Positions 26,684 to 35,238 of a stretch of 64,000 nucleotides of DNA are shown one piece after another. The position numbers were made by a program, and so were the translations under genes. The DNA is taken from assembly GCA_910587045.1 (NCBI GenBank), contig CAJULG010000002.1, forward strand, positions 124,001-188,000, in the 5' to 3' direction. Positions within the stretch are counted from its first letter, which is position 1, and each line of letters begins with the position of its first letter. Source of the DNA: an uncultured Lachnospiraceae bacterium. Lineage in GTDB: Bacteria; Bacillota; Clostridia; Lachnospirales; Lachnospiraceae. Under the pieces are notes generated by a model. The model was not told the origin of the DNA. It worked only from the letters and a program-made list of their open reading frames with translations, and did not search any database.

Positions 26684-28099
26684 ATGAATGATTTAGAAGA
26701 GGAATCCATCCTGAAGGGAAAGCGGATCATAACCCTGACATTAGGCTGTAAGGTGAATCAATATGAAACAGACGGAATGCGGGAGTTATTGGAAGATAAT
26801 GGTTGTGTTTTCGTGGAAAATGATCAGCAGGCGGATATCTGTCTGGTAAATACCTGTTCGGTAACCAATATGGCAGAACGAAAATCCCGGCAAATGCTTC
26901 ACCGGGTAAAACGGCAGAATCCCCGGGCAGTTGTGGCTGCAGCAGGCTGCTATGTCCAGGCAGCACCCCGGGAAGTATTAGAGGACTTATCCGTTGATCT
27001 GATCATTGGAAATCATGAGAAGCAGGATATTGTTAATATCCTGACAGAATATCTCAAAAACCGAATCAATAAGGAAGAGCAAAGGAATCAAACGCAAAGT
27101 ACGGGTGATACGATCACAAAAAAAGAAGCAGACGAGACCGATATGCTGGAAAACCGGAAAGAGTGCAGCAGCTGGATCGATCTGAAGCTGACCCGTATGT
27201 CAGAACACACCAGAGCGTATATTAAGATCCAGGATGGCTGTAATCAGTTTTGTTCCTATTGTATCATTCCCTATGTCCGTGGAAGGATCTGCAGCCGGGA
27301 GCCGGAGGATGTTCTGGCAGAGATACAGCGTCTTGCGGAAGCAGGCTGTAAGGAAGTGGTACTGACGGGCATTCATCTAAGCTCTTATGGAAGAGACTGG
27401 GGAACAGAGATGGATGGCAGCGCTCTTTTGGAGCTGATCCGCAGGATCAGCCAGATAGAACACATTGCAAGAATCCGTCTTGGTTCGTTAGAACCAAGGA
27501 TCATTACAACGGATTTTGTATCTGCATTAAAGCAGTATCCAAAGGTTTGTCCGCATTTCCATCTGTCTCTGCAGAGCGGCTGTAATGAAACCCTGAAGCG
27601 TATGAACCGGAAATACACCATAGAAGAATACCGCGAGAGCTGTCGGATTCTGCGTGAGGCGTATGACCGTCCGGCATTGACGACAGACATTATCGTCGGA
27701 TTTCCGGGAGAGACACAGGAAGAATTCGATACGACCTGTCGGAACCTGGAAGAATTGAACCTGTATGAGATGCATGTATTTAAGTATTCCAGACGGAAAG
27801 GAACCATGGCTGACCGGATGCCGGATCAGGTGTCAGAGGCAGAGAAGAACCGGCGAAGTGACCGGCTGCTTGCCATGACTGCGAAACAGAAGCAGGCATA
27901 TGAGGACAGCTTCCGGGGGGAGCGGGTTCAGATACTGGTTGAAGAACAATATGAGAAGAAGGATGAAACCGGATGGCGGAATGAAAAAGTTGAAAAGGAT
28001 GGAAAAGACTGGTATAGTGGACATACGGAACGGTATATCCGGGTGGAGGTGCAGTCAGAACAGAATCTGGTGAACTGCATGACAGAGACAGTGCTATAA
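26684..28099 (+). CDS. mtaB: tRNA (N6-L-threonylcarbamoyladenosine37-C2)-methylthiotransferase MtaB
   Basis: 471 residues from the ATG at 26684, which has GAGAGGGG seven bases upstream; ATG 26663 is in frame but overlaps thiI without a site. MtaB converts t6A37 to ms2t6A37. The UPF0004 domain starts TLGCKVNQYETDGM, and its three Cys bind the auxiliary 4Fe-4S cluster. The radical SAM motif CNQFCSYCIIPYVRG is near residue 185. A TRAM-like RNA-binding region (about 400-471) ends the protein. An Asn/Gln/Glu-rich insert of about 40 residues lies between the first two domains. It groups with the upstream tRNA sulfur genes. Confidence 0.93.
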   Translation: MNDLEEESILKGKRIITLTLGCKVNQYETDGMRELLEDNGCVFVENDQQADICLVNTCSVTNMAERKSRQMLHRVKRQNPRAVVAAAGCYVQAAPREVLEDLSVDLIIGNHEKQDIVNILTEYLKNRINKEEQRNQTQSTGDTITKKEADETDMLENRKECSSWIDLKLTRMSEHTRAYIKIQDGCNQFCSYCIIPYVRGRICSREPEDVLAEIQRLAEAGCKEVVLTGIHLSSYGRDWGTEMDGSALLELIRRISQIEHIARIRLGSLEPRIITTDFVSALKQYPKVCPHFHLSLQSGCNETLKRMNRKYTIEEYRESCRILREAYDRPALTTDIIVGFPGETQEEFDTTCRNLEELNLYEMHVFKYSRRKGTMADRMPDQVSEAEKNRRSDRLLAMTAKQKQAYEDSFRGERVQILVEEQYEKKDETGWRNEKVEKDGKDWYSGHTERYIRVEVQSEQNLVNCMTETVL

Positions 28100-28111
28100 T
28101 GGAGGATTGAT

Positions 28112-30913
28112 ATGAATCAGACAGCAGATAAAAGAAAGGAAGAGCGGATAAGGACGTTTCCACAATGGTGGAAGCGGTATTATGTATATGTGGTTTCCAG
28201 TGTGATCGTTGCCATTGTTATTCTGGTACTGTTAAAGATCAAGAACTTCTGGCCCTTTGGTGATGCTGCGTTACTGAACGGAGATTTTGCATTGGAAAGC
28301 TGGCCTTATCTGATGGAACTCAAGCGTAAGCTGGCTTCCGGAGAATCCATGCTGTATAGCTGGGGTTCCGGCTTTGGCACCAGCTATTTCGGTATTGTTA
28401 CCGGTATATTGAATCCGTTGACTCTGTTTTACCTGTTGCTGCCAATCGATGCGATCCTGCCGGCCAGTTCGATCGCATTTATCGTATTGGAAATTGCAGT
28501 GAATATTTCCATGCTTTATTATCTGACCCATCGCCCTCTGGCACACAGGGAGCAGAATGAAATTGGCAATATGCTTTTTTCTCTTTCATATGCCTTATGT
28601 ATGTACATGGTTTCGAATGTAAATAACTGGCATCTGATCATGAGTGCCGTCCTGTTTCCGCTGGTTTTGCTGGGACTGGAACGATTTGTAGTGAATCAGG
28701 ACTGGAAATTATATTATATTTCCCTCATCCTGACCTTTGTAGTCGGATATTATCTGGCAAGTCTGTTCTGCCTGTTCATAATCCTGTATTATCTGACGCT
28801 GGAGTTTGACAGTTTTAAAAGCTTCTGTATCAAATCAGGAAAGATACTACTGCTTTCACTTGCATCCATACTGACAAGTGCCTGGCTGCTCCTGCCGGCA
28901 TTTTCCCAGTTGTTAACGCAGAATTATACGATCAGTAATTATGTAGAAAAGACCTGGTTTGAGTCCTATTTTGATGTGATCAAGCAGTTTTTTGCCTTTA
29001 ACCGTGCGATCGACCGGGGAAGCGCATTTGACAGTTATGGGGAGGTAAATCTTTATTTCGGACTCCTTCCTCTGTTTCTGGCAACGCTTTACTTTTTGAA
29101 TTCCAGATTCAAATGGAATCTGCGGATCAGAAAGCTTGTAGTGCTTATTGTATATATGCTGGCGTTCAATTTGAATGGGTTGAATTATGTTATGCATCTG
29201 TTTCATTATCCGAGTTGGTTTCCGAACCGGTTTTCATTGTTTTTTACGATATTCTGTCTGATACTGGGCTATGATGTATGGGTATCCATGAAAGAAACCG
29301 ATTATAAGACTCCTTCCCTCGTTCATACTGTGTTGACAGGGATTGGCTGGGTCGGAATGACGATTGCTTGTTTTGCCTTTGCTGTAAAGATCGAGTATCA
29401 GTTTACCTATTATTATAGCATCATGATCTTTTTGCTTTATATGGTAGGTATTCTGTTTCTGCCATATGGCAGGCAGAAGCTGGCGCGGGTTTTGTCGATG
29501 ATCGGCGTTGTAGAAATACTGCTTTGCTTCATCTATGCTATGATATACCGGCCGGTGGCTTTGAATACAGAAAAACTTGCAGAAGAAACGGTTAAGGCAG
29601 ATATGTTTGTACAACAGTTAAACCTGGAGGAAGCTCATGGTTTTTCCAGAATGATGGATTATGGTGACCTTCTGAGTACCAATCAAGGAATGCTTTTGGG
29701 GTACAAGGGGAATACGATTTTTACCAGTGCGATCGGCAATACCGGAATATTTTTAAAAAGTGTAGGATTTCGGGTTGGCGGAAATGTATTCTATTCACAG
29801 TATATAAATTATGTACAGGCGTCTCTTTTAAATATACAATATATTTATGTGAACGAGGAACTTGGGGATTATTCCATGCAGACAGAATTGTATTCAACTG
29901 CCTCTGATCTGCAATATAATACTGCAGTTGCTGCTGAGAGCGGAGCGATTAAGATATATGAATATCCGCAGACCCTATCTCTTGGCTATATGATTAACGC
30001 ATCTGCAGATGAAGCTTTGTCTGAGGAGACAGAACAGATTGATAGTGTGGATGCGTATACGATCGGGACCGGTATGAATATCTGGTTAAAACGGATTTGC
30101 GGTGTGGCGGATGCTATGGAGAAGGGTGGTCTGGAGCTTGATTCTGTGGCAGTGCTGAACGGACAACTGCTGGTAAAGGATGAGAATTATTTTGTTTCCA
30201 GCAGTATTAAGGAGGAGGATAGAAGGAATCTGACTCAGATTGGTTTTGATGGCTCGGATATTATGGAAGCTAAGGATGAAGCAGAATATGATAATTCTGA
30301 GAATACGGTAATGCGGCTGGATTTTACAGCACAGGGAGAGGGCGAATATATTGTTCAGTTGGACGATCTTACAGTGACTACCGGGTACCTGCATGAAGGA
30401 GAAGAGATACATGTATTTTATGAAATTGAACCAGAACAGTTAGAGGATATCGGAGGCTTAACGGGAGAAATCTGGGTGTATCGAATCAATCCGGAGCAGT
30501 GGCAAAAGGCATATGATATCCTTTCTCAACAGCAGATGGAGGTTACTTCTTATACAGATACAACTGTGGAGGGAACGATCAATGTGAAGGAGGATGGACT
30601 GTTTTTCACCAGCATACCGTATGATTCAAACTGGCATCTGTATGTAGATGGTGTGGAGCGGGAGATATTGCCATTATGGTCCGGTTCTTTTGTTGCTGCT
30701 GATCTGGAAGCAGGCGAGCATACGATTCATCTGGAATACAGGCAATGGGGACTGGGTATGGGAATACTGATCTCTATTATAACCCTGGGAGGAATGATCC
30801 TGCTTATGGTCTTAGAACGAAAAGGAAAGCTCCTGTTTTTCCTGGAACGGAAGAAATGCAACAACTCAGAACTATTAGAGGTAAAAAGCAAGGCAGAGGA
30901 ACCGGAAGAATAG
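28112..30913 (+). CDS. YfhO-family multi-pass membrane protein (GT-C-like)
   Basis: 933 residues. About 12 transmembrane segments fill residues 25-480, with one more near the C-terminus (about 885-905). Between them is an extracytoplasmic region of roughly 400 residues. The opening loop GDFALESWPYLMELKRKLASG and the following GSGFGTSYFG are typical of YfhO proteins. In B. subtilis YfhO is linked to glycosylation of lipoteichoic acid. The fold resembles GT-C glycosyltransferases that use lipid-linked sugars. Substrate is not deducible here. It follows mtaB by 12 bases with a GGAGG site. The distal region (YDSNWHLYVDGVE, then AGEHTIHLEYRQ) is typical of the family. Confidence 0.88.
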   Translation: MNQTADKRKEERIRTFPQWWKRYYVYVVSSVIVAIVILVLLKIKNFWPFGDAALLNGDFALESWPYLMELKRKLASGESMLYSWGSGFGTSYFGIVTGILNPLTLFYLLLPIDAILPASSIAFIVLEIAVNISMLYYLTHRPLAHREQNEIGNMLFSLSYALCMYMVSNVNNWHLIMSAVLFPLVLLGLERFVVNQDWKLYYISLILTFVVGYYLASLFCLFIILYYLTLEFDSFKSFCIKSGKILLLSLASILTSAWLLLPAFSQLLTQNYTISNYVEKTWFESYFDVIKQFFAFNRAIDRGSAFDSYGEVNLYFGLLPLFLATLYFLNSRFKWNLRIRKLVVLIVYMLAFNLNGLNYVMHLFHYPSWFPNRFSLFFTIFCLILGYDVWVSMKETDYKTPSLVHTVLTGIGWVGMTIACFAFAVKIEYQFTYYYSIMIFLLYMVGILFLPYGRQKLARVLSMIGVVEILLCFIYAMIYRPVALNTEKLAEETVKADMFVQQLNLEEAHGFSRMMDYGDLLSTNQGMLLGYKGNTIFTSAIGNTGIFLKSVGFRVGGNVFYSQYINYVQASLLNIQYIYVNEELGDYSMQTELYSTASDLQYNTAVAAESGAIKIYEYPQTLSLGYMINASADEALSEETEQIDSVDAYTIGTGMNIWLKRICGVADAMEKGGLELDSVAVLNGQLLVKDENYFVSSSIKEEDRRNLTQIGFDGSDIMEAKDEAEYDNSENTVMRLDFTAQGEGEYIVQLDDLTVTTGYLHEGEEIHVFYEIEPEQLEDIGGLTGEIWVYRINPEQWQKAYDILSQQQMEVTSYTDTTVEGTINVKEDGLFFTSIPYDSNWHLYVDGVEREILPLWSGSFVAADLEAGEHTIHLEYRQWGLGMGILISIITLGGMILLMVLERKGKLLFFLERKKCNNSELLEVKSKAEEPEE

Positions 30914-30923
30914 ACAGGCCGGC

Positions 30924-30952
30924 TTGCTATTTGTGGAAAACCATAGTATAAT
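30924..30952 (+). promoter_or_regulatory. Sigma-A-type promoter upstream of ireB
   Basis: TTGCTA (30924-30929) and TATAAT (30947-30952) are separated by 17 bases in the 113-base gap after the yfhO-like gene. Confidence 0.6.
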
Positions 30953-31026
30953 TAGGCATAGTAATATCAGGGACGGAATCAGAACAGGGGATAAGAATAC
31001 CAAAAGAAAGCAAAGGACGTGAGAAT

Positions 31027-31278
31027 ATGGATCATACACAGCATATAAGTATCATGAAGGAAAACGGATTAGAGGTAACGGATATTCTTGCACAGGTATA
31101 CGAAGCATTATCGGAAAAAGGATATAATCCGGTGAGTCAGATCGTTGGTTATATTATGAGCGGTGATCCGACTTATATCACCAGTTATAAAGGAGCCCGC
31201 AGTCTGATCATGAAGGCAGAACGGGACGAGATCATCGAAGTGCTGTTAGAGAATTATATTAATACCAGATTACGGTAG
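31027..31278 (+). CDS. ireB: IreB family regulatory phosphoprotein
   Basis: 83 residues, the usual size (formerly DUF965/UPF0297). In Enterococcus IreB is a substrate of the PASTA kinase IreK and affects cell-wall stress responses. Conserved blocks are visible: VYEALSEKGYNPVSQIVGYIMSGDP and ITSYKGARSLI. The gene precedes ruvX and a DUF1292 gene, the same order as B. subtilis yrzL-yrrK-yrzB. The start has AAGGACGTGAG. Confidence 0.95.
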   Translation: MDHTQHISIMKENGLEVTDILAQVYEALSEKGYNPVSQIVGYIMSGDPTYITSYKGARSLIMKAERDEIIEVLLENYINTRLR

Positions 31279-31297
31279 GGAAAAGGAATACAGATTT

Positions 31298-31720
31298 ATG
31301 CGAATAATGGGACTGGATTATGGCACCAAGACAGTAGGCGTAGCCATAAGTGATGGATTGATGATCACGGCACAGCCGGTAGAGACGATTACCAGAAAGT
31401 CTGCGGGTAAGCTTCGGCAGACGCTGGCACGGATTGAGGCACTGATCGTTGAATATGGGGTAGAACGGATTGTGTTGGGTTACCCGAAAAATATGAATAA
31501 CACAGTTGGAGAGCGGGCCGCAGCCTGTGAAGCATTTCAGGAGGATCTGGAACGGAGAACCGGACTGGAGGTCGTTCTATGGGATGAAAGACTGACAACA
31601 GTGGAATCCGAACGTGTATTAATGGCAGGCGGAGTTCGTCGGGAGAATCGAAAAGCAGTGATCGATCAGATGGCGGCTGTATTGATCCTGCAGGGATATT
31701 TAGATAATCAGGTCAGATAG
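31298..31720 (+). CDS. ruvX: Putative Holliday junction resolvase / pre-16S rRNA nuclease RuvX (YqgF)
   Basis: 140 residues, typical. The RNase H-like fold opens with MGLDYGTKTVGVAISD, containing the first catalytic Asp. The middle has IVLGYPKNMNNTVGERA, and the active-site strand WDERLTTVESERV follows. The C-terminal Asp is in VIDQMAAVLILQGYLD. Family members mature the 5' end of 16S rRNA and resemble RuvC. The gene follows ireB by 19 bases with AAAAGGA upstream. Confidence 0.96.
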   Translation: MRIMGLDYGTKTVGVAISDGLMITAQPVETITRKSAGKLRQTLARIEALIVEYGVERIVLGYPKNMNNTVGERAAACEAFQEDLERRTGLEVVLWDERLTTVESERVLMAGGVRRENRKAVIDQMAAVLILQGYLDNQVR

Positions 31721-31751
31721 TGTTCGGATCAGAACACGGATTGGAGAGCGG

Positions 31752-32057
31752 ATGGAAGATAAGGATAAATTGAGAACAGTACCATTTACGGAGGAGAATG
31801 GCGGAATTGTTGATATGTATGTGCTGGAAGAAACGACACTCCAGGGCATTCACTATATAATTGTTACAGAAGAGCTGGAGGATGAGAGTGAAGATGCTGT
31901 TGTCATGATCATGCGTGAAGAAAAGCGTGAGAAAGAGGCAAGCAAGGATGACAAGGATGAATTTGCTGTTTACGAGATAGTTGAGAATGAAGACGAGCTT
32001 CAGGCAGTGGCAGGAGTATTTGCTGAGCTGATGGAAGACGTGGATTTCGAACTATGA
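31752..32057 (+). CDS. DUF1292 family protein
   Basis: 101 residues, very acidic, without membrane segments. The core TVPFTEENGGIVDMYVLEETTLQGIHYIIVTEE and the C-terminal EDELQAVAGVFAELMED match the DUF1292 (YrzB) pattern. Function is unknown. It is the third gene of the ireB-ruvX cluster, as in B. subtilis. Confidence 0.88.
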   Translation: MEDKDKLRTVPFTEENGGIVDMYVLEETTLQGIHYIIVTEELEDESEDAVVMIMREEKREKEASKDDKDEFAVYEIVENEDELQAVAGVFAELMEDVDFEL

Positions 32058-32157
32058 TCGGGGACGGATGTATTCATAAATGTACGGGATTCTGCGGGGC
32101 GGCTGTAGAAGGTATGTGTTTAATAACTGGATAGAAATATGGAGGTTTTATGAAAAA

Positions 32158-33825
32158 ATGAAAAAAAATGAAAATAATACGCCGGTGAAGATCATTCCAT
32201 TAGGAGGATTGGAACAGATCGGCATGAATATCACGGCAATCGAGTATGAGGATACGATTGTTGTAGTTGACTGCGGTCTTTCGTTTCCGGATGATGAGAT
32301 GCTTGGTATTGATCTGGTCATACCGGATGTGACTTATCTGAAAGAGAATGCGGATAAGGTAAAGGGCCTGGTGATCACGCATGGTCATGAGGATCATATT
32401 GGCGCGATCCCTTATGTGGAAAAAGAAATCAATATGCCAATCTATGCTACAAAGCTTACAATGGGAATCATTGAGGGCAAGCTGAAGGAGCATAATCTGA
32501 TGGCAAATATAAAGCGAAAGATCGTGCGACATGGACAGATCATTAACCTGGGGTGTCTGCGTGTGGAATTTATTAAGACCAATCACAGCATAGCAGATGC
32601 GTCGGCTCTGGCAATTTATACGCCGGCAGGCATTATTGTTCATACAGGCGACTTCAAGGTGGATTATACTCCGGTATTTGGTGAAGCGATCGATCTGCAG
32701 CGTTTTGCAGAAATCGGCAAGAAGGGTGTGCTGGCACTGTTATGTGATAGTACCAATGTGGAACGTCCAGGCTTTACCATGTCAGAGCGGACAGTCGGAC
32801 GAACCTTTGATACCATATTCGCAGATAATCAGGATCACAGGATCATTGTAGCAACCTTTGCATCAAATGTGGATCGGGTACAACAGATTATGAATTCGGC
32901 ATATAAGTTCGGAAGGAAAGTAGTCGTAGAAGGACGCAGTATGGTGAATATCATTTCCGTGGCTCAGGAGTTAGGATATATCCGCATACCGGAACATACA
33001 CTAATTGATATTGAGGAATTAAAGAATTATCCGGATGAGAAAACCGTTCTGATCACGACCGGAAGCCAGGGAGAGAATATGGCCGCATTGTCAAGAATTG
33101 CTGCTAACATTCATCGGAAGGTTTCGATTAAACCTGGCGATACGGTAATTCTAAGTTCAACCCCGATACCGGGAAATGAGAAAGCAGTTTCCAAGATCAT
33201 TAACGAACTGGAAATGAAAGGGGCGAAGGTGATCTTTCAGGATACGCATGTATCCGGCCATGCATGTCAGGAGGAAATCAAGTTGATCTACACACTGACA
33301 AAGCCAAAGTATGCAGTTCCGGTACATGGAGAATACCGGCATCTGAAGCGTCATGCAGAGCTTGCAGAAAGCCTGGGAATTGACCGTCAGCATATTTGTA
33401 TTTTGTCAAGCGGTGATGTTCTGGAATTGTGTGATGATTATGCAGAAGTGACAGGGACCGTTCCAACTCAAGGAATATTAGTTGATGGGTTGGGAGTTGG
33501 TGATGTTGGAAACATTGTTTTGCGTGATCGTCAGTTGTTATCACAGAATGGTTTGATAATCGTGGTAATAGCATTAGAGAGTGGAAGTGATCAGGTGCTG
33601 GCTGGTCCGGATATCGTATCGAGAGGTTTTGTGTATGTGCGGGAATCCGAGAATCTGATGGAGGAGTGTCGGGATGTGGCAGAGGATGCCCTGAATCGAT
33701 GTCTGAATCATAATGTGACAGACTGGGGCAAGCTAAAGACCACCATACGGGATGATCTGAGTGAATTTTTATGGAGAAGAACAAAGCGGAATCCGATGAT
33801 TCTGCCGATTATTACAGAAGTATAA
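32158..33825 (+). CDS. rnj: Ribonuclease J
   Basis: 555 residues from the ATG at 32158, the normal RNase J length. RNase J is a 5'-3' exo- and endoribonuclease central to Firmicutes mRNA turnover. The metallo-beta-lactamase zinc motif HGHEDHIGAIPYV is near residue 75, followed by the HSIADA and HTGDFKVD motifs. The beta-CASP region has CDSTNVERPGFTMSE and the distal His motif VHGEYRHLKRHAELA. GGAGG lies 12 bases from this ATG. An out-of-frame ATG at 32150 reads three codons and stops at TGA overlapping the true start. Whether this is RNase J1 or J2 cannot be told from one copy. Confidence 0.96.
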   Translation: MKKNENNTPVKIIPLGGLEQIGMNITAIEYEDTIVVVDCGLSFPDDEMLGIDLVIPDVTYLKENADKVKGLVITHGHEDHIGAIPYVEKEINMPIYATKLTMGIIEGKLKEHNLMANIKRKIVRHGQIINLGCLRVEFIKTNHSIADASALAIYTPAGIIVHTGDFKVDYTPVFGEAIDLQRFAEIGKKGVLALLCDSTNVERPGFTMSERTVGRTFDTIFADNQDHRIIVATFASNVDRVQQIMNSAYKFGRKVVVEGRSMVNIISVAQELGYIRIPEHTLIDIEELKNYPDEKTVLITTGSQGENMAALSRIAANIHRKVSIKPGDTVILSSTPIPGNEKAVSKIINELEMKGAKVIFQDTHVSGHACQEEIKLIYTLTKPKYAVPVHGEYRHLKRHAELAESLGIDRQHICILSSGDVLELCDDYAEVTGTVPTQGILVDGLGVGDVGNIVLRDRQLLSQNGLIIVVIALESGSDQVLAGPDIVSRGFVYVRESENLMEECRDVAEDALNRCLNHNVTDWGKLKTTIRDDLSEFLWRRTKRNPMILPIITEV

Positions 33826-33837
33826 GGAGGTGCGCGG

Positions 33838-34182
33838 ATGCGGCAGGCGATCGAACTGGCGGCAAAGCTGAATATGCAGATAAAAAACAGCAGGGAATAT
33901 CAGCGTTATGTTGAGACAGACCGGCGGTTACGGGACAATCATGAGCTGCATGAGCGCTTTGATGAATTCCGAAGGCGGAATTATGAATTGCAGTTTAGTG
34001 AGGGTGACAGTAATCTCTACGATGAGGTCTTTAATCTGGTGAAGGAATATGATACAATTCTTCAGGATTCCATTGTCAATGATTTTGTTCTGGCAGAGCA
34101 GCGGTTATGTTCCCTGATGCGGGAACTGTATGGCGCTTTGTCAGAGGGACTGGAATTCGACTATGATTATTTGGAAAAGTAG
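33838..34182 (+). CDS. YlbF/YmcA family regulatory protein
   Basis: 114 residues, all-helical by appearance, no membrane segment. The pattern LAAKLNMQIKNSREYQRYVETDRRL and the spaced helices match the Com_YlbF family. In B. subtilis YlbF, YmcA and YaaT form a complex that affects RNase Y-dependent mRNA processing, competence and sporulation. The gene lies 12 bases after RNase J with a GGAGGTG site, which suits a link to RNA processing. Which family member it equals is uncertain. Confidence 0.75.
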   Translation: MRQAIELAAKLNMQIKNSREYQRYVETDRRLRDNHELHERFDEFRRRNYELQFSEGDSNLYDEVFNLVKEYDTILQDSIVNDFVLAEQRLCSLMRELYGALSEGLEFDYDYLEK

Positions 34183-34190
34183 GTGCAGCT

Positions 34191-34565
34191 ATGACGGATA
34201 AAAATATGAAAAATGCATTACGGATGGTGTTGCAGTTATTGATCAATATTGTGATCCTGCTGTTGCTGCTGCAGGTGTTCACATGGGCGTATAACTTTTC
34301 CTATAAAGTCTTTACAGACAATGCCTTGAATCCAAACAGCACCAAAGAGGTGGAATTCGTCATACAGCCGGATTCGTCTACCATTGAAATCGTAGACGAT
34401 CTGGTAGAGCAGGGATTGGTGGCTGACAAGTATGTAATGATCGCGAAAATATATTTATCCAGTTATCATGGGAAAATGATGCCGGGTATTTATGTCCTGA
34501 GTCCATCTATGTCAGAGGATGAAATCTTAAAAGAAATCAGCAGAACCGGCGGAGAGGAAGAGTGA
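34191..34565 (+). CDS. Short MltG-like protein without the catalytic domain
   Basis: 124 residues. One N-terminal transmembrane segment (about 10-32) is followed by a domain resembling the LysM-like N-terminal part of endolytic transglycosylase MltG (FVIQPDSSTIEIVDDLVEQGLV, then MPGIYVLSPSMSEDEILKEI). MltG is normally about 350 residues, and its catalytic YceG domain with the active Glu is absent. The gene ends cleanly and overlaps the next start (TGATG), so it looks like an intact short gene rather than a frameshift. Its position matches B. subtilis yrrL (mltG) ahead of yrrM. Confidence 0.72.
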   Translation: MTDKNMKNALRMVLQLLINIVILLLLLQVFTWAYNFSYKVFTDNALNPNSTKEVEFVIQPDSSTIEIVDDLVEQGLVADKYVMIAKIYLSSYHGKMMPGIYVLSPSMSEDEILKEISRTGGEEE

Positions 34566-35206
34566 TGGATACAGAGGAAAGAGTCGTATCTTTTATCCGT
34601 TCCCTGAACCGGGAAGAGGATGCACTGATCAGACAGTTGGAGCAGGAAGCAAGGACAGAGGATGTTCCTATTGTCCGGACAGAAACCCGGGAACTGTTAA
34701 AGGTTCTGACGCTGCTTCATAAGCCGAAAAGACTTTTAGAGGTGGGAACTGCCATTGGTTATTCTGCCATCTATATGAGCCGGTATCTTCCGGAAGATGG
34801 CATAATTGTTACAATAGAGAAATACGAACCCAGAATTGCAAAAGCGAAGAAGAACTTCGCCCTTGCCGGTGTAGAGAATCGGATCACATTATTAGAAGGA
34901 GATGCTGCCGATATTCTGAAAGGGCTTCAGGAACCCTTTGACATGATATTCATGGATGCGGCAAAGGGACAGTACATTCATTTTCTGCCGGAGGTATTGC
35001 GTCTGCTGGTTCCCGGCGGTATGCTGGTATCCGATAATGTATTACAGGACGGGGATGTACTGGAATCTCATTATGCAGTGCCGAGGCGGAATCGTACGAT
35101 TCATAGCCGGATGCGGGAATACCTGTATACATTGAAGCATCATGAGGAACTGGAAACAGCGATCCTTCCGGTCGGAGATGGCGTTGCTCTTAGTATACGG
35201 CTGTAG
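34565..35206 (+). CDS. trmR: O-methyltransferase, probable tRNA 5-hydroxyuridine methyltransferase TrmR
   Basis: 213 residues from the ATG at 34565, which overlaps the preceding stop as TGATG; a GTG at 34562 is possible. A class I SAM-dependent methyltransferase with LLEVGTAIGYSAIYMSRYLP (motif I), the acidic loop VTIEKYEP, and metal-binding DAAKGQY and SDNVL motifs of the catechol-O-methyltransferase-like family. In B. subtilis TrmR (YrrM) methylates ho5U34 to mo5U34 in tRNA, and the gene sits before the U32 genes yrrN/yrrO. The same neighbour is present here. Confidence 0.88.
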   Translation: MDTEERVVSFIRSLNREEDALIRQLEQEARTEDVPIVRTETRELLKVLTLLHKPKRLLEVGTAIGYSAIYMSRYLPEDGIIVTIEKYEPRIAKAKKNFALAGVENRITLLEGDAADILKGLQEPFDMIFMDAAKGQYIHFLPEVLRLLVPGGMLVSDNVLQDGDVLESHYAVPRRNRTIHSRMREYLYTLKHHEELETAILPVGDGVALSIRL

Positions 35207-35238
35207 CTGGTTCGAGTGTTAGATAAAAGGAGAACAGT

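Noticed and set aside
32080..32157. Upstream extension of RNase J from 32080
   Set aside because: No ribosome binding site, and the extension has no similarity to RNase J. The ATG at 32158 gives the usual length.
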